NCBI RefSeq assembly: GCF_015291625.1
Contig: NZ_CP030047.1
Span: 5,456,001 to 5,520,000 of the forward strand
Direction: 5' to 3'
DNA: 64,000 nucleotides
From: Bradyrhizobium sp. CCBAU 53421
GTDB taxonomy: Bacteria > Pseudomonadota > Alphaproteobacteria > Rhizobiales > Xanthobacteraceae
The translations under genes and the position numbers were made by a program. This document shows, piece by piece, positions 1 to 7,424 of this stretch (its first letter is position 1; every line of letters begins with the position of its first letter). Below the pieces are notes generated by a model. It did not search any database and had not been told where the DNA came from. It saw only the letters and a list, made by a program, of their open reading frames with translations.

Positions 1-13
1 AAGCGCGATGAGA

Positions 14-835
14 CTAGAAGCAGAGGTTGGTCACGGCATTGCCGCGCTTGTCCTTGATCACGTAGGGACAGCGCGCCCGCTCCAGCGCCTTCTTGGCATC
101 CTCGTCGCCGAGCGCGGCCGCCCGTTCGTAATAGGCTTTTGCCGCATCGCTGTCCTTCGGTCCGCCGCGGCCGGCTTGCGCGAAGGCGCCCATCCGCTCC
201 AGCGCGCCCGGATGGTTCTGCGCCGCAGCCTTCTCGAACAGCGCCCGCGCGGCGGTATCGTCCTGCGCACCGCCCTTGCCTTCGGCCAGCATCATGCCGA
301 GCTGGTACTGCGCCTCCGCATTGGTCTCGGCAGACTTGGCGAGCAGTTCGCGCGCGCGTGCCGGATCGGCCGCCGCGCCGCCGCCGCCGAGCGCGGCGAG
401 ATTGCTGACGCCGCGCGCATTGCCGGCCTGCGCCGCGCGCTCGAACAATTTGCGCGCCTGCGCCTCGTCCCTGGCGACGCCGGTGCCATTGCCGTAGAGC
501 ACGCCGAGCTCGACCATCGCCGATGTCGAGCCCTTGTCGGCCGCCTTGCGCCAGGCCGACATGGCTTCCGCGGTCTGCCGGTTGGCCGCATAGGCACGGC
601 CGAGCTCATACATCGCGCGGCGCGAGGACTTTGCCGCCACCGCGCAATATTTGATCGCGGTCGCGATGTCAGCCGATGCGACGTCGGGTACGCCCTTCAC
701 GTCGGCCGGCTTGTCGGGATCAGAGGGATCGGCGGCGAGCCGGTCGCACAGCACGAGGTCGGCCGATTGCGCGTGGGCAAGCACGGGCGCGGCCAGCGCC
801 GCGGCAAGGACGATTGCATGGAGAGGTCTGAACAT
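14..835 (-). CDS. Exported Sel1-like repeat protein
   Basis: A 273-residue protein with an N-terminal signal peptide (hydrophobic stretch ending near AHAQS) followed by about five Sel1-like helical repeats, visible as recurring patterns such as AMVELGVLYGNGTGV, AQYQLGMMLAEGKGG and ALERMGAFAQAGRGG. Sel1 repeats are alpha/alpha solenoids that mediate protein-protein contacts; no enzyme motif is visible. Two cysteines sit close to the C-terminus. The start is the ATG before FRPLHAIV, which gives a clean signal peptide; an in-frame ATG 12 codons upstream is less likely. It is the last gene of a leftward run with the ModA-like and GrlR-type genes, 32 bases behind the former, so it may be co-transcribed. 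Partner and role unknown. Confidence 0.85.
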   Translation of the reverse strand: MFRPLHAIVLAAALAAPVLAHAQSADLVLCDRLAADPSDPDKPADVKGVPDVASADIATAIKYCAVAAKSSRRAMYELGRAYAANRQTAEAMSAWRKAADKGSTSAMVELGVLYGNGTGVARDEAQARKLFERAAQAGNARGVSNLAALGGGGAAADPARARELLAKSAETNAEAQYQLGMMLAEGKGGAQDDTAARALFEKAAAQNHPGALERMGAFAQAGRGGPKDSDAAKAYYERAAALGDEDAKKALERARCPYVIKDKRGNAVTNLCF

Positions 836-867
836 GGTCGGCAGGTTGCGTCGCGCTGCGGGCAAAT

Positions 868-1554
868 TCAAGGCTCGAGCCCGGTCTCGCGCAGCACCGG
901 CGCGACGTCGGCGGACGAGAGATAGCGCAGCAGATGATCGGCGGCCGCAGCGCGTTTCGAGGCGACCATGCGACCCGCGGAAAACACCGCGGGCGTCTGC
1001 AAATCTAACGGAATTGGCCCGACGACCTCGATGCCGTCGATCTGCTTCAACTCGCTGATCTGCTGGATCGCCAGTTCTGCTTCGCCAGTGACGAGCTTTT
1101 CCGCGGTGAAACCTACCGGAATGATCACCGCGCGGGTGTTGATCGCCTCCGCAATGCCGAGACGCGCGATCAGCTGCGCGAACAGGATGCCGCTAGCGCC
1201 GAGCTGCGAATAGGCCACCGCCCGCGCGGCGAGCAGCGCCGCACGCAACGCGGCTTCGCTCGCGATGTCCGGATGTGCGGCGCCCGCCTTTACGGCGACG
1301 CCGACATAGGAGCGTGCGAGATCGACAACGCTGCCCCGCGCAACGCGGCCCTCGCCGGACATCCCGTCGAGGCCCTCGCGGGTCAGGATCACGAGATCGG
1401 CGCTCTCGCCGCCGCGCAGGCGTTCGAGCAGCGCCAGCGTCGGCGCGAAATCGGCGTCGATCCCAACGCCGCTTGCCGCATGATAGGCCGCGGCCAGCCG
1501 CGCGACCGCGCCCTTCAGCGCCAGCGTCGAGAGCACGCGAACCGTATTGTCCAT
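868..1554 (-). CDS. ModA-like substrate-binding domain protein, no signal peptide
   Basis: A 228-residue protein of the type II periplasmic-binding fold, closest in pattern to molybdate/extracellular solute-binding proteins (opening VRVLSTLALKGAVARLAAAY, later SADLVILTREGLDGM and a PIPLDLQTPAVFSAG segment near the C-terminus). The start chosen is the ATG before DNTVRVL, immediately after the stop of the upstream GrlR-type gene (5-base gap). From this start there is no signal peptide, unusual for a transporter-binding protein, and no permease or ATPase gene lies nearby. It may be a cytoplasmic ligand sensor or scavenger rather than a transport component; that is inference. The longer open frame upstream overlaps the neighbouring gene and is not used. 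Confidence 0.8.
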   Translation of the reverse strand: MDNTVRVLSTLALKGAVARLAAAYHAASGVGIDADFAPTLALLERLRGGESADLVILTREGLDGMSGEGRVARGSVVDLARSYVGVAVKAGAAHPDIASEAALRAALLAARAVAYSQLGASGILFAQLIARLGIAEAINTRAVIIPVGFTAEKLVTGEAELAIQQISELKQIDGIEVVGPIPLDLQTPAVFSAGRMVASKRAAAADHLLRYLSSADVAPVLRETGLEP

Positions 1555-1559
1555 CCCGC

Positions 1560-2264
1560 TTACGCCCGCCGCATCAGCTTGAGCGCGGCCCTGAGGCGAA
1601 GGCTGCGCTTGCCGGCAAGCGCAGTTGCTTCGAGCACCGCGCCTTCCGCGTCGCAACTACCGGCAAAGCCAATGCCGACCTCGTGGCCGCCGAACACGGG
1701 GTTCTCGCCCATCGCCGAGGTGTGCTCCTGATTGAGGATCTGCCCCTTCCAGCGGCCTTTCTCTGACGTGTAGGTGCCGAGATAGTAGAAGAACGCGTCG
1801 CCGCCGAGGATGCGGCCGTTGTTTAGTACCATCACACCGGTCAGGCCGCCGTCGACGCCGTCGAGCAGCTCGATGTGGATCGAATAGAGCCCGTTGATGA
1901 TGCCGCCCTCGCCGACCCCGCCGGCGATCGGGATATCCTCCTCGGTGATCGGCGTCATCACCGACTGGAACGGCACGCCGGGCAATTCCTTCAGCTCGCC
2001 CTTGAACCGATAGAGCTCGCCATCGGGCCTGCCCCTTGCGATCAGCGTCGCATCGTCGGTGCCGGCCATCGCGCGGTAGGCCGGATCGGGGTTGTGGCGG
2101 ACGGTCTGGATCTCGACCGCGACCTCGTCGCCGTCCTTCTCGTAGGTGCCGATATGGGCGAAGGCCGAGTTGCCGCCGAGCATCCTGCCGTCGCCGGCAA
2201 ACATCACGCTGCGGCCGACGGCGCGGCCGAGCTCGAACCGAACCTTGTAAAACCCTTCAAACAA
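1560..2264 (-). CDS. GrlR-type protein with two tandem domains
   Basis: A 234-residue protein built of two copies of the small beta-barrel domain known from GrlR, the negative regulator of the enterohaemorrhagic E. coli type III secretion locus. The first copy spans about residues 1-105 (FYKVRFELG, GRMLGGNSAFAHIGTY), the second about 120-230 (INGLYSIHIELLDG, GRILGGDAFFYYLGTY). Both share the pattern of a short G-x-Y strand followed by a GR-x-LGG turn. The start is TTG at 2264, preceded by a GGGGA box about nine bases upstream; there is no nearer ATG. It heads a leftward run with the ModA-like and Sel1 genes. No type III secretion genes are in view, so the regulator role is not implied. A single-domain relative lies at 8854-9198. 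Confidence 0.75.
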   Translation of the reverse strand: MFEGFYKVRFELGRAVGRSVMFAGDGRMLGGNSAFAHIGTYEKDGDEVAVEIQTVRHNPDPAYRAMAGTDDATLIARGRPDGELYRFKGELKELPGVPFQSVMTPITEEDIPIAGGVGEGGIINGLYSIHIELLDGVDGGLTGVMVLNNGRILGGDAFFYYLGTYTSEKGRWKGQILNQEHTSAMGENPVFGGHEVGIGFAGSCDAEGAVLEATALAGKRSLRLRAALKLMRRA

Positions 2265-2364
2265 GCGCCGTGTCCCCGGCAGCGAAGATACAACCGTTGT
2301 CTAGCGCGGTTCATAACGCAGCGAAACCGCTTTCGGCGGCAGACCGGCCGCAAAGACTGTCGTC

Positions 2365-2404
2365 AAAACGCAAAGGTCCGCCAAGGCAGTCGCCTTGGCG
2401 GACC
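2365..2404 (-). terminator. Intrinsic terminator of glnII
   Basis: A perfect 13-base-pair stem (GGTCCGCCAAGGC against GCCTTGGCGGACC, positions 2375-2387 and 2392-2404) with a four-base loop. On the minus strand it is followed by a T-rich stretch (TTTGCGTTTT, 2374 down to 2365). It lies about 90 bases beyond the glnII stop. Confidence 0.8.
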
Positions 2405-2446
2405 CGATTGCGGTACCGGATGGCTCCATCCGGGTCCGATAGCTGC

Positions 2447-2505
2447 TTAGGCCGCAGCCATTAAGCCCCAGCCCTTTAAGCTGCAGCCTTTTATGCTGCA
2501 GCCTT
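2447..2505 (-). repeat. Tandem repeat copying the glnII stop region
   Basis: Read on the minus strand, the last five codons of glnII (AAG GCT GCA GCA TAA) are followed by two more 15-base copies (AAGGCTGCAGCTTAA, AGGGCTGGGGCTTAA) and a 14-base fourth copy (TGGCTGCGGCCTAA). Since 15 is a multiple of three, the second and third TAA are in frame with the first. The copies occupy 2491-2505, 2476-2490, 2461-2475 and 2447-2460. Confidence 0.85.
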
Positions 2506-3525
2506 GGCGCCGGTCGGTACCTCGGAGATCGTCTTCAGGATCTGCGAAGCGATCTGGTAGGGGTCGCCTTGCGAGTTCGGACGGCGGTCTTCCAGGTAGC
2601 CCTTGTAGCCGTTGTTGACGAAGGAGTGCGGCACGCGGATCGACGCGCCACGATCAGCCACGCCGTAGCTGAACTTGTTCCACGGGGCGGTCTCGTGCTT
2701 GCCGGTCAAACGCTTGTCGTTGTCCGGGCCGTAGACGGCGATGTGGTCCATCAGGTTCTTCTCGAACGCCTTCATCAGGCTCTCGAAGTACTCCTTGCCG
2801 CCGACTTCGCGCATGTACTTGGTCGAGAAATTGGCGTGCATGCCCGAACCGTTCCAGTCGGTGTCGCCGAGCGGCTTGCAGTGGAATTCGATATCGATGC
2901 CGTAGCTCTCGGTGAGGCGCAGCATCAGATAGCGAGCCATCCACATCTGGTCAGCGGCGGTCTTGGAGCCCTTGCCGAAGATCTGGAATTCCCACTGGCC
3001 CTTCGCCACTTCGGCATTGATGCCTTCGTGGTTGATGCCGGCGGCGAGGCAGAGATTGAGATGCTCTTCCACGATCTTGCGGGCGACGCTGCCGACGTTC
3101 TTGTAGCCGACGCCGGTGTAGTACGGGCCCTGCGGAGCCGGATAACCCTCTTCCGGGAAGCCAAGCGGACGGCCATCCTTGTAGAAGAAATATTCCTGCT
3201 CGAAGCCGAACCAGGCGCCGTCGTCGTCCAGGATGGTGGCGCGCTTGTTGGACACATGCGGCGTCTTGCCATCGGGCATCATGACTTCGCACATCACCAG
3301 CACACCGTTCTCGCGCGCGGCGTCGGGATAGCAGGCGACCGGCTTCAGCACGCAGTCAGAGCTGTGGCCTTCAGCCTGCTGGGTGGACGAACCGTCAAAG
3401 CCCCACAGCGGAAGCTGTTCGAGGGTCGGGAACGACGCGAATTCCTTGATCTGCGTCTTACCGCGCAGGCTCGGCGTCGGCGTATATCCGTCGAGCCAGA
3501 TATACTCGAGCTTGTACTTGGTCAT
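2491..3525 (-). CDS. glnII: Glutamine synthetase II (eukaryotic type)
   Basis: Cytoplasmic ATP-dependent enzyme joining ammonia to glutamate, 344 residues, the normal length of rhizobial GSII and much shorter than GlnA. Recognisable family segments are WGFDGSSTQQAEGHSSD near the N-terminus, the EQEYFF metal-binding strand, NGSGMHANFSTK, and GVADRGASIRVP near the ATP/glutamate site. Start is the ATG before TKYKLEYIW, with AGAGGTT just upstream. GSII is not adenylylated like GlnA and in rhizobia is controlled transcriptionally through NtrC and sigma-54; a matching -24/-12 promoter lies at 3619-3634. The C-terminus ends GAKAAA and runs into a tandem repeat. DUF2735 is divergent upstream. Confidence 0.98.
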   Translation of the reverse strand: MTKYKLEYIWLDGYTPTPSLRGKTQIKEFASFPTLEQLPLWGFDGSSTQQAEGHSSDCVLKPVACYPDAARENGVLVMCEVMMPDGKTPHVSNKRATILDDDGAWFGFEQEYFFYKDGRPLGFPEEGYPAPQGPYYTGVGYKNVGSVARKIVEEHLNLCLAAGINHEGINAEVAKGQWEFQIFGKGSKTAADQMWMARYLMLRLTESYGIDIEFHCKPLGDTDWNGSGMHANFSTKYMREVGGKEYFESLMKAFEKNLMDHIAVYGPDNDKRLTGKHETAPWNKFSYGVADRGASIRVPHSFVNNGYKGYLEDRRPNSQGDPYQIASQILKTISEVPTGAKAAA

Positions 3526-4066
3526 TGAACCTCTCTGTTGATGATGCAAAACCGTGAGGAACCGAAAGCCAGTCGGCCGCCGCACGCGTACCCGGCCACC
3601 ATCGGCCGGCTCTTACTAAGCAATTAAAATGCCAGTCGCTGCACTGCGGCACCCGCCTGGCCCGCGGATGTCCACAGCGGAGATCGCATTTTTAGCTGCG
3701 ACAAAGCAGCGCAGCTGGCATGCGCCACGGTCAGCCAAAATCTTCTCTCAGCCGCCTCCGCCGCCCGTTTCTGCAGCAAATTCAGCTATGGCGCCGGCCG
3801 CCGATTAATGCGGCGGCAGCGCAGTGTGACAGTTCGTGTCCGATCATCGGTCGCCTCGCAACCATCGCCCCGGCCCAAGCGTTGGTCATTCGCATCCTGC
3901 CTCGCAGGAGGCAAACCGGAATTTGCACATGAATTAGACGGGACGTGACTATTTATTGGTCAACTTGCACCCCGCCGGGCCTAGGCCGATATCAAAATGA
4001 CGGTAACGACACACGAATGAGTCGGGCGCACCATGGAGGCTCGCTCCGGCCAAAGGAGACTTTGAC
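3526..4066. other. Divergent regulatory region glnII / DUF2735
   Basis: A 541-base non-coding stretch between two divergent genes. It holds the sigma-54 promoter of glnII at 3619-3634. Further upstream there are short inverted repeats that could belong to an activator site, for example GCTGC-GACAAA-GCAGC at 3695-3710, but none matches the NtrC consensus well. The short open frame at 3720-3932 looks spurious. I see no clear promoter for the DUF2735 gene. Confidence 0.6.
3619..3634 (-). promoter_or_regulatory. Sigma-54 (-24/-12) promoter of glnII
   Basis: The minus strand reads TGGCATTTTAATTGCT. The invariant GG and GC dinucleotides are separated by exactly ten bases, as in the consensus TGGCAC-N5-TTGC. 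It lies about 95 bases upstream of the glnII ATG. Transcription of glnII from a -24/-12 promoter under NtrC is established in Bradyrhizobium. Confidence 0.85.
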
Positions 4067-4279
4067 ATGATCACCACGGGCCAAAACCAAGGGCCAATCG
4101 AGGGATCGGCAACGATCTACCAATTCCCGGCGGGAGGCCGCGCGGCTCTCGGCGGGCGCCGCTACGGCGAAATCCGATCGGCGCGCGACCTGGCCGCTGA
4201 GGTCGAGACTTCGGCGTGCAGCGAGAGCTGGTACCACCAGGCGGCAATCGACGATGCCACGCCGAGCCGCGATCACTGA
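4067..4279 (+). CDS. DUF2735 family small protein
   Basis: A 70-residue protein recognised by its conserved core SATIYQFPAGGRAALGGRRYGE and a C-terminal SWYHQAAIDDA segment, the pattern of the DUF2735 family of Hyphomicrobiales. There is no signal peptide, membrane segment or catalytic motif. The ATG has a strong AAAGGAG box nine bases upstream. It is divergent from glnII; from memory this neighbourhood recurs in rhizobia, which suggests a link to nitrogen assimilation, but its function is not known. A terminator follows at 4340. Confidence 0.85.
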   Translation: MITTGQNQGPIEGSATIYQFPAGGRAALGGRRYGEIRSARDLAAEVETSACSESWYHQAAIDDATPSRDH

Positions 4280-4339
4280 TGTCGATCAGGCAGAGAGGCG
4301 CGACGCAAAAACGTCAGACAGCAGCACAGCAGTAAGAGA

Positions 4340-4369
4340 GGGTCGGAACGAGCGTTTCGGCCCTTTTTT
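4340..4369 (+). terminator. Intrinsic terminator after DUF2735
   Basis: Stem GGGTCGGAAC against GTTTCGGCCC (two G-T wobbles), AGCG-type loop, then six T residues. It sits between the convergent DUF2735 and MliC-like genes; its T-run abuts the stop of the latter. Confidence 0.8.
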
Positions 4370-4680
4370 CATGCCAGCTCGCAGGCCGTCACCGGCCGCT
4401 TCGCATGCCGCAGCCTGGTAAGCCCGGCCCGGGTGATCTCGAGCGTGACCCCGCCCCCTTTATAGCGCGTGCCCGTCAGTGACAGCCGCTTGGTCAGCGT
4501 CACCGCCTTACCGTCGAGTTGCAGATGCGCGCGGGTATCTCCGCCAAAGAACGCCGCAATGAACTGCGTGCCGTCGGCACAGTGATAATTCCGGAAGGCG
4601 GACTGCGCCGGCGCTGCCGAGGAACCAACAATCTCGAAAAGAATTGCGCCGACGAGAATGGCGCCTCCGCGATAAGTCAT
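4369..4680 (-). CDS. MliC-like lysozyme inhibitor family protein
   Basis: A 103-residue exported protein. The first ~26 residues form a signal peptide (VGAILFEIVGSSAAPAQSA). The mature part has the MliC pattern: Y-x-C-x-D-G near its start (YHCADGTQF), a central strand-rich segment KAVTLTKRLSLTGTRYKGGGV, and a closing Cys (TACEL) that would pair with the first. Members bind and inhibit c-type lysozymes in the periplasm. No lipobox, so it would be the soluble rather than membrane-anchored form. The ATG is preceded by GGGGGAG at close spacing. The family call rests on pattern only. Confidence 0.65.
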   Translation of the reverse strand: MTYRGGAILVGAILFEIVGSSAAPAQSAFRNYHCADGTQFIAAFFGGDTRAHLQLDGKAVTLTKRLSLTGTRYKGGGVTLEITRAGLTRLRHAKRPVTACELA

Positions 4681-4782
4681 ATTCTCCCCCCGACGGGCCG
4701 GTTATAGACCTGTCTGCAACGCCCATATTCCTGCGCCGAGATTTCTGCGCCAAGACCTCACCAGCTGCAACAGGCCCGCCCG

Positions 4783-5526
4783 ATGTCAGAAGCCCCTGCC
4801 CGTCACCTCAATCTCGCCGGCGCCAGCAATTTTCGTGACCTGGGCGGCTACCAGACCCGTGACGGCCGGACGATGCGCTGGCGGCAGATCTTCCGCTCCA
4901 ACCATCTTGCCCATCTCACCGAGCAGGACATCGCCGTGGTGCGCTCGCTCGGGGTCAAGAGCGCATTCGATTTCCGCGGCGTCGCCGAGCGCGCCGAGGC
5001 GTTGTGCGGCATGAGCGACGTCACCGTGCATTCGCTTCCGGTCGAGCCGACGGTGGTTGCCTCGCTGCGCGCGATCGCCAGCAACCGACAGCTCTCGGAA
5101 GCCGATGCGATCGACGTGATGCGGGATTCCTACCGCGGCTATGTCCAGGACAACACGCCGCGCTATCGCACGCTGTTCGCCCATCTGCTCGAGGACCGCG
5201 CCCCGCTGGTGATCCACTGCACCGCGGGCAAGGATCGCACCGGCTTTGCCTGCGCGTTGATCCTGCACGCGCTCGGCGTGTCCGAGCAGGTGATCGCGGA
5301 CGACTACCTCCTGACCAACCAGTACTACAAGCGCGACCCGGCCCACAGCACCGAGTTGCCCGATGACGTCAAGCAGGTGCTCGGCACCGTGCGCGCGGCG
5401 TTTCTGGCGGCTGCGTTCGAGGCGATCGATACCGACTATGGCGGCCTCGACGGATATTTCCGCGAAGGCCTCGGGCTCGGCCAGGCCGAGCGCAAGGCGC
5501 TTGAAGGCCGCTATTTGCAGGCCTGA
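4783..5526 (+). CDS. Tyrosine-protein phosphatase (dual-specificity type)
   Basis: A 247-residue cytoplasmic phosphatase of the bacterial Y_phosphatase3 type. The signature HCTAGKDRTG places the catalytic Cys at 146 and the phosphate-binding Arg at 152. The N-terminal NFRDLGGY motif is also typical of the family. The probable general acid is an Asp in the segment around residues 108-124, not assigned with certainty. It stands alone between convergent and divergent single genes, so the substrate cannot be inferred from context. Confidence 0.9.
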   Translation: MSEAPARHLNLAGASNFRDLGGYQTRDGRTMRWRQIFRSNHLAHLTEQDIAVVRSLGVKSAFDFRGVAERAEALCGMSDVTVHSLPVEPTVVASLRAIASNRQLSEADAIDVMRDSYRGYVQDNTPRYRTLFAHLLEDRAPLVIHCTAGKDRTGFACALILHALGVSEQVIADDYLLTNQYYKRDPAHSTELPDDVKQVLGTVRAAFLAAAFEAIDTDYGGLDGYFREGLGLGQAERKALEGRYLQA

Positions 5527-5566
5527 TCACTTCGCGCGAGAGCGCTTCGATCAGAACCGAAAAAGC

Positions 5567-5779
5567 TCAGGCCGCGGCGGCCTCGAGCTCGATCTCCGCG
5601 TCGAGATCGGCGATCACATCCTCGAACGCCGAGATGGCCTGCTGGATCGCCGCGATCTGCATCAGCTCCCAGCTGCCCACTGGTCCCTTGCGGTTTTGTA
5701 GTGCCACCACGAGATCGCGCCGCTGCTCCTTAAGCTGAACAAGCGGTAAACCGTGGTCCGGAAGATTTCCCATTCGCAT
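5567..5779 (-). CDS. Hypothetical small protein
   Basis: A 70-residue acidic protein with a predicted helical C-terminal half (MQIAAIQQAISAFEDVIADLDAEI, here only summarised). No signal peptide or known motif. The start is the first ATG of the pair at 5779 and 5773; GTAGGGG lies just upstream of 5779. Codon usage resembles the neighbours. Function unknown. Confidence 0.6.
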   Translation of the reverse strand: MRMGNLPDHGLPLVQLKEQRRDLVVALQNRKGPVGSWELMQIAAIQQAISAFEDVIADLDAEIELEAAAA

Positions 5780-5887
5780 AACCCCTACCTTGGCTGGAGT
5801 TCCGCTTCTAAGGAAAGGGTTCTGAAAACGACTTACGGAACTGCAGCAAATTTTATCCAACCGGCCCTACACCGTAGTCTTACGTAG

Positions 5888-6595
5888 TCAGGACGACGTG
5901 CTCGCGCTGCGTGCCACCGCATCGTTGATCGCACCGAGCAACGCTTGAGTGATACAATCGGTCGCCCACTCGCTCGTATGGAGATGCTCCTGTGCACCAT
6001 CGTCGAGTTCGGAGAGCGGAATTCCGGCCTCGACCCATTGCTTCATCAGCGCAAAGCGGCGGAACAGATTGACCTTCCTGCTTGCGGCGACGTCGGCGAT
6101 CATTGGCATGAACTGGTTGGCGAGCTTGAGCACGTCCGGCGCGCCGATGATTGCCTGGGTGTACTGCGAATCCATCACCACGACGTCCAGCGGCAGCACG
6201 GCGAGCACATCGAGCCCTGCCTCGAATGTCGCTTGCACCTGATCGAAATTGTAGTTCCTGTACACGGCGTTGGTGCCGACCTGCCAAATCACCATCACCG
6301 GTGCTTCAGCGATGACATCGGACTCGATGCGCGAGAACTCTTCCGGCGCCTCTTGCCCGCCGATCCCCCGGTTGACGATGTCGATCATCCGGCCGAAGGA
6401 CTGCTTCTGGCTTCGCCACAAGATCTCCAGCCGTGGCGGAAACGGGAGTATCTTATCGGCTCCCGCGGTCGATGACGATCCGAGGGCAACGATCTTGATC
6501 TTGCGTTCGCGCTTGAGCGCTTCCGCGAGATGCGGCAATCCGTAGCTGAACTTGACGAGTTCGGGATGGGTTTCGCAGGGCCTCGGCGTTGGCAT
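5888..6595 (-). CDS. SGNH/GDSL-type hydrolase
   Basis: A 235-residue protein with the SGNH hydrolase blocks in order: block I IVALGSSSTAGA (residues ~33-44), block II RGIGGQE, block III WQVGTNA, and a C-terminal block with EHLHTSEWA. Members are esterases or lipases using Ser and His. The block I Asp of GDS is replaced by Ser (GSSS), and the usual D-x-x-H is ExxH here. The start is the ATG before PTPRPCE because AAGGA lies nine bases upstream; ATGs further upstream have no such box. No signal peptide from this start. Substrate unknown. Confidence 0.75.
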   Translation of the reverse strand: MPTPRPCETHPELVKFSYGLPHLAEALKRERKIKIVALGSSSTAGADKILPFPPRLEILWRSQKQSFGRMIDIVNRGIGGQEAPEEFSRIESDVIAEAPVMVIWQVGTNAVYRNYNFDQVQATFEAGLDVLAVLPLDVVVMDSQYTQAIIGAPDVLKLANQFMPMIADVAASRKVNLFRRFALMKQWVEAGIPLSELDDGAQEHLHTSEWATDCITQALLGAINDAVARSASTSS

Positions 6596-6719
6596 CGCAA
6601 ACATCCTTGACGCGAATGAACTGATGAATGCGCGCAGTAGGAGACGAAATCGGCGGCATTGCAAATGAAATCCGCCTGATCATAGTGGGCAGCAGCCTGT
6701 CGTGAGTACGGAGACCACC

Positions 6720-7400
6720 ATGAAGGGAAAAGCCATTGTCATCACCGGCGCGCTTGGCGCGCTAGGCAAGGTGGTCGCCGAAGAGGCGCTGGCGCGCGGC
6801 GCGCGCGTCGCCGGCATCGATCATGCGGCCTCGCAGCTTGCCGCGACGGCCGATCGCATCGAACTCGGCGGTGTCGACCTCACCGACACCGCGCAGGCGA
6901 CGGCTGCGATCGACAAGGCGGCGGCGCATTTCGGCCGGCTCGACGGGCTGATCAACATCGCCGGCGGCTTCACCTTCGAGGCGGTGAGCGACGGCGATCC
7001 CGCGACCTGGCAGCGGATGTATGCGATGAACGTGATGACCGCGTTCAACACGTCGCACGCGGCGATTCCGCACCTCATCAAATCCGGCGCCGGACGGATC
7101 ATCAATATCGGCGCGCTCGGCGCCTTGCAGGCTGCCTCCGGCATGGGGCCCTATGCAGCATCAAAGGCCGGCGTGCACCGCCTCACCGAGTCGCTCGCCG
7201 CCGAGCTCAAGGGCAAGGTCACGGTCAACGCGGTGCTGCCCTCGATTATCGACACCGCAGCCAATCGCGCCGCGATGCCGAAGGCCGACATCTCGAAATG
7301 GGTGACGCCGAAGGAGCTCGCCGAGGTGATCCTGTTCCTCACCAGCGATGCCGCCAGCGCCGTCACCGGCGCGCTGCTACCGGTCAACGGGCGGGTTTGA
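6720..7400 (+). CDS. SDR family oxidoreductase, catalytic Ser replaced
   Basis: A 226-residue Rossmann-fold short-chain dehydrogenase/reductase. The nucleotide-binding glycine motif is TGALGALG (from residue 9), the NAG-like motif is NIAGG (~79), and the YxxxK pair is Tyr145/Lys149. The position 13 residues before the tyrosine, normally the catalytic Ser, is Ala132 (NIGALGAL), so the classic Ser-Tyr-Lys set is incomplete. The start is the ATG at 6720 with GGAG eight bases upstream; an in-frame GTG at 6702 has no good box. Substrate unknown. Confidence 0.85.
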   Translation: MKGKAIVITGALGALGKVVAEEALARGARVAGIDHAASQLAATADRIELGGVDLTDTAQATAAIDKAAAHFGRLDGLINIAGGFTFEAVSDGDPATWQRMYAMNVMTAFNTSHAAIPHLIKSGAGRIINIGALGALQAASGMGPYAASKAGVHRLTESLAAELKGKVTVNAVLPSIIDTAANRAAMPKADISKWVTPKELAEVILFLTSDAASAVTGALLPVNGRV

Positions 7401-7424
7401 GCCTGTCGTTGCCGATCGGCCCCG

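Noticed and set aside
3640..3730. NtrC site upstream of glnII
   Set aside because: Only short imperfect palindromes; none approaches the NtrC consensus closely enough to list.
3720..3932. 70-codon open frame upstream of DUF2735
   Set aside because: No ribosome-binding site, no recognisable protein features; it lies in a regulatory region.
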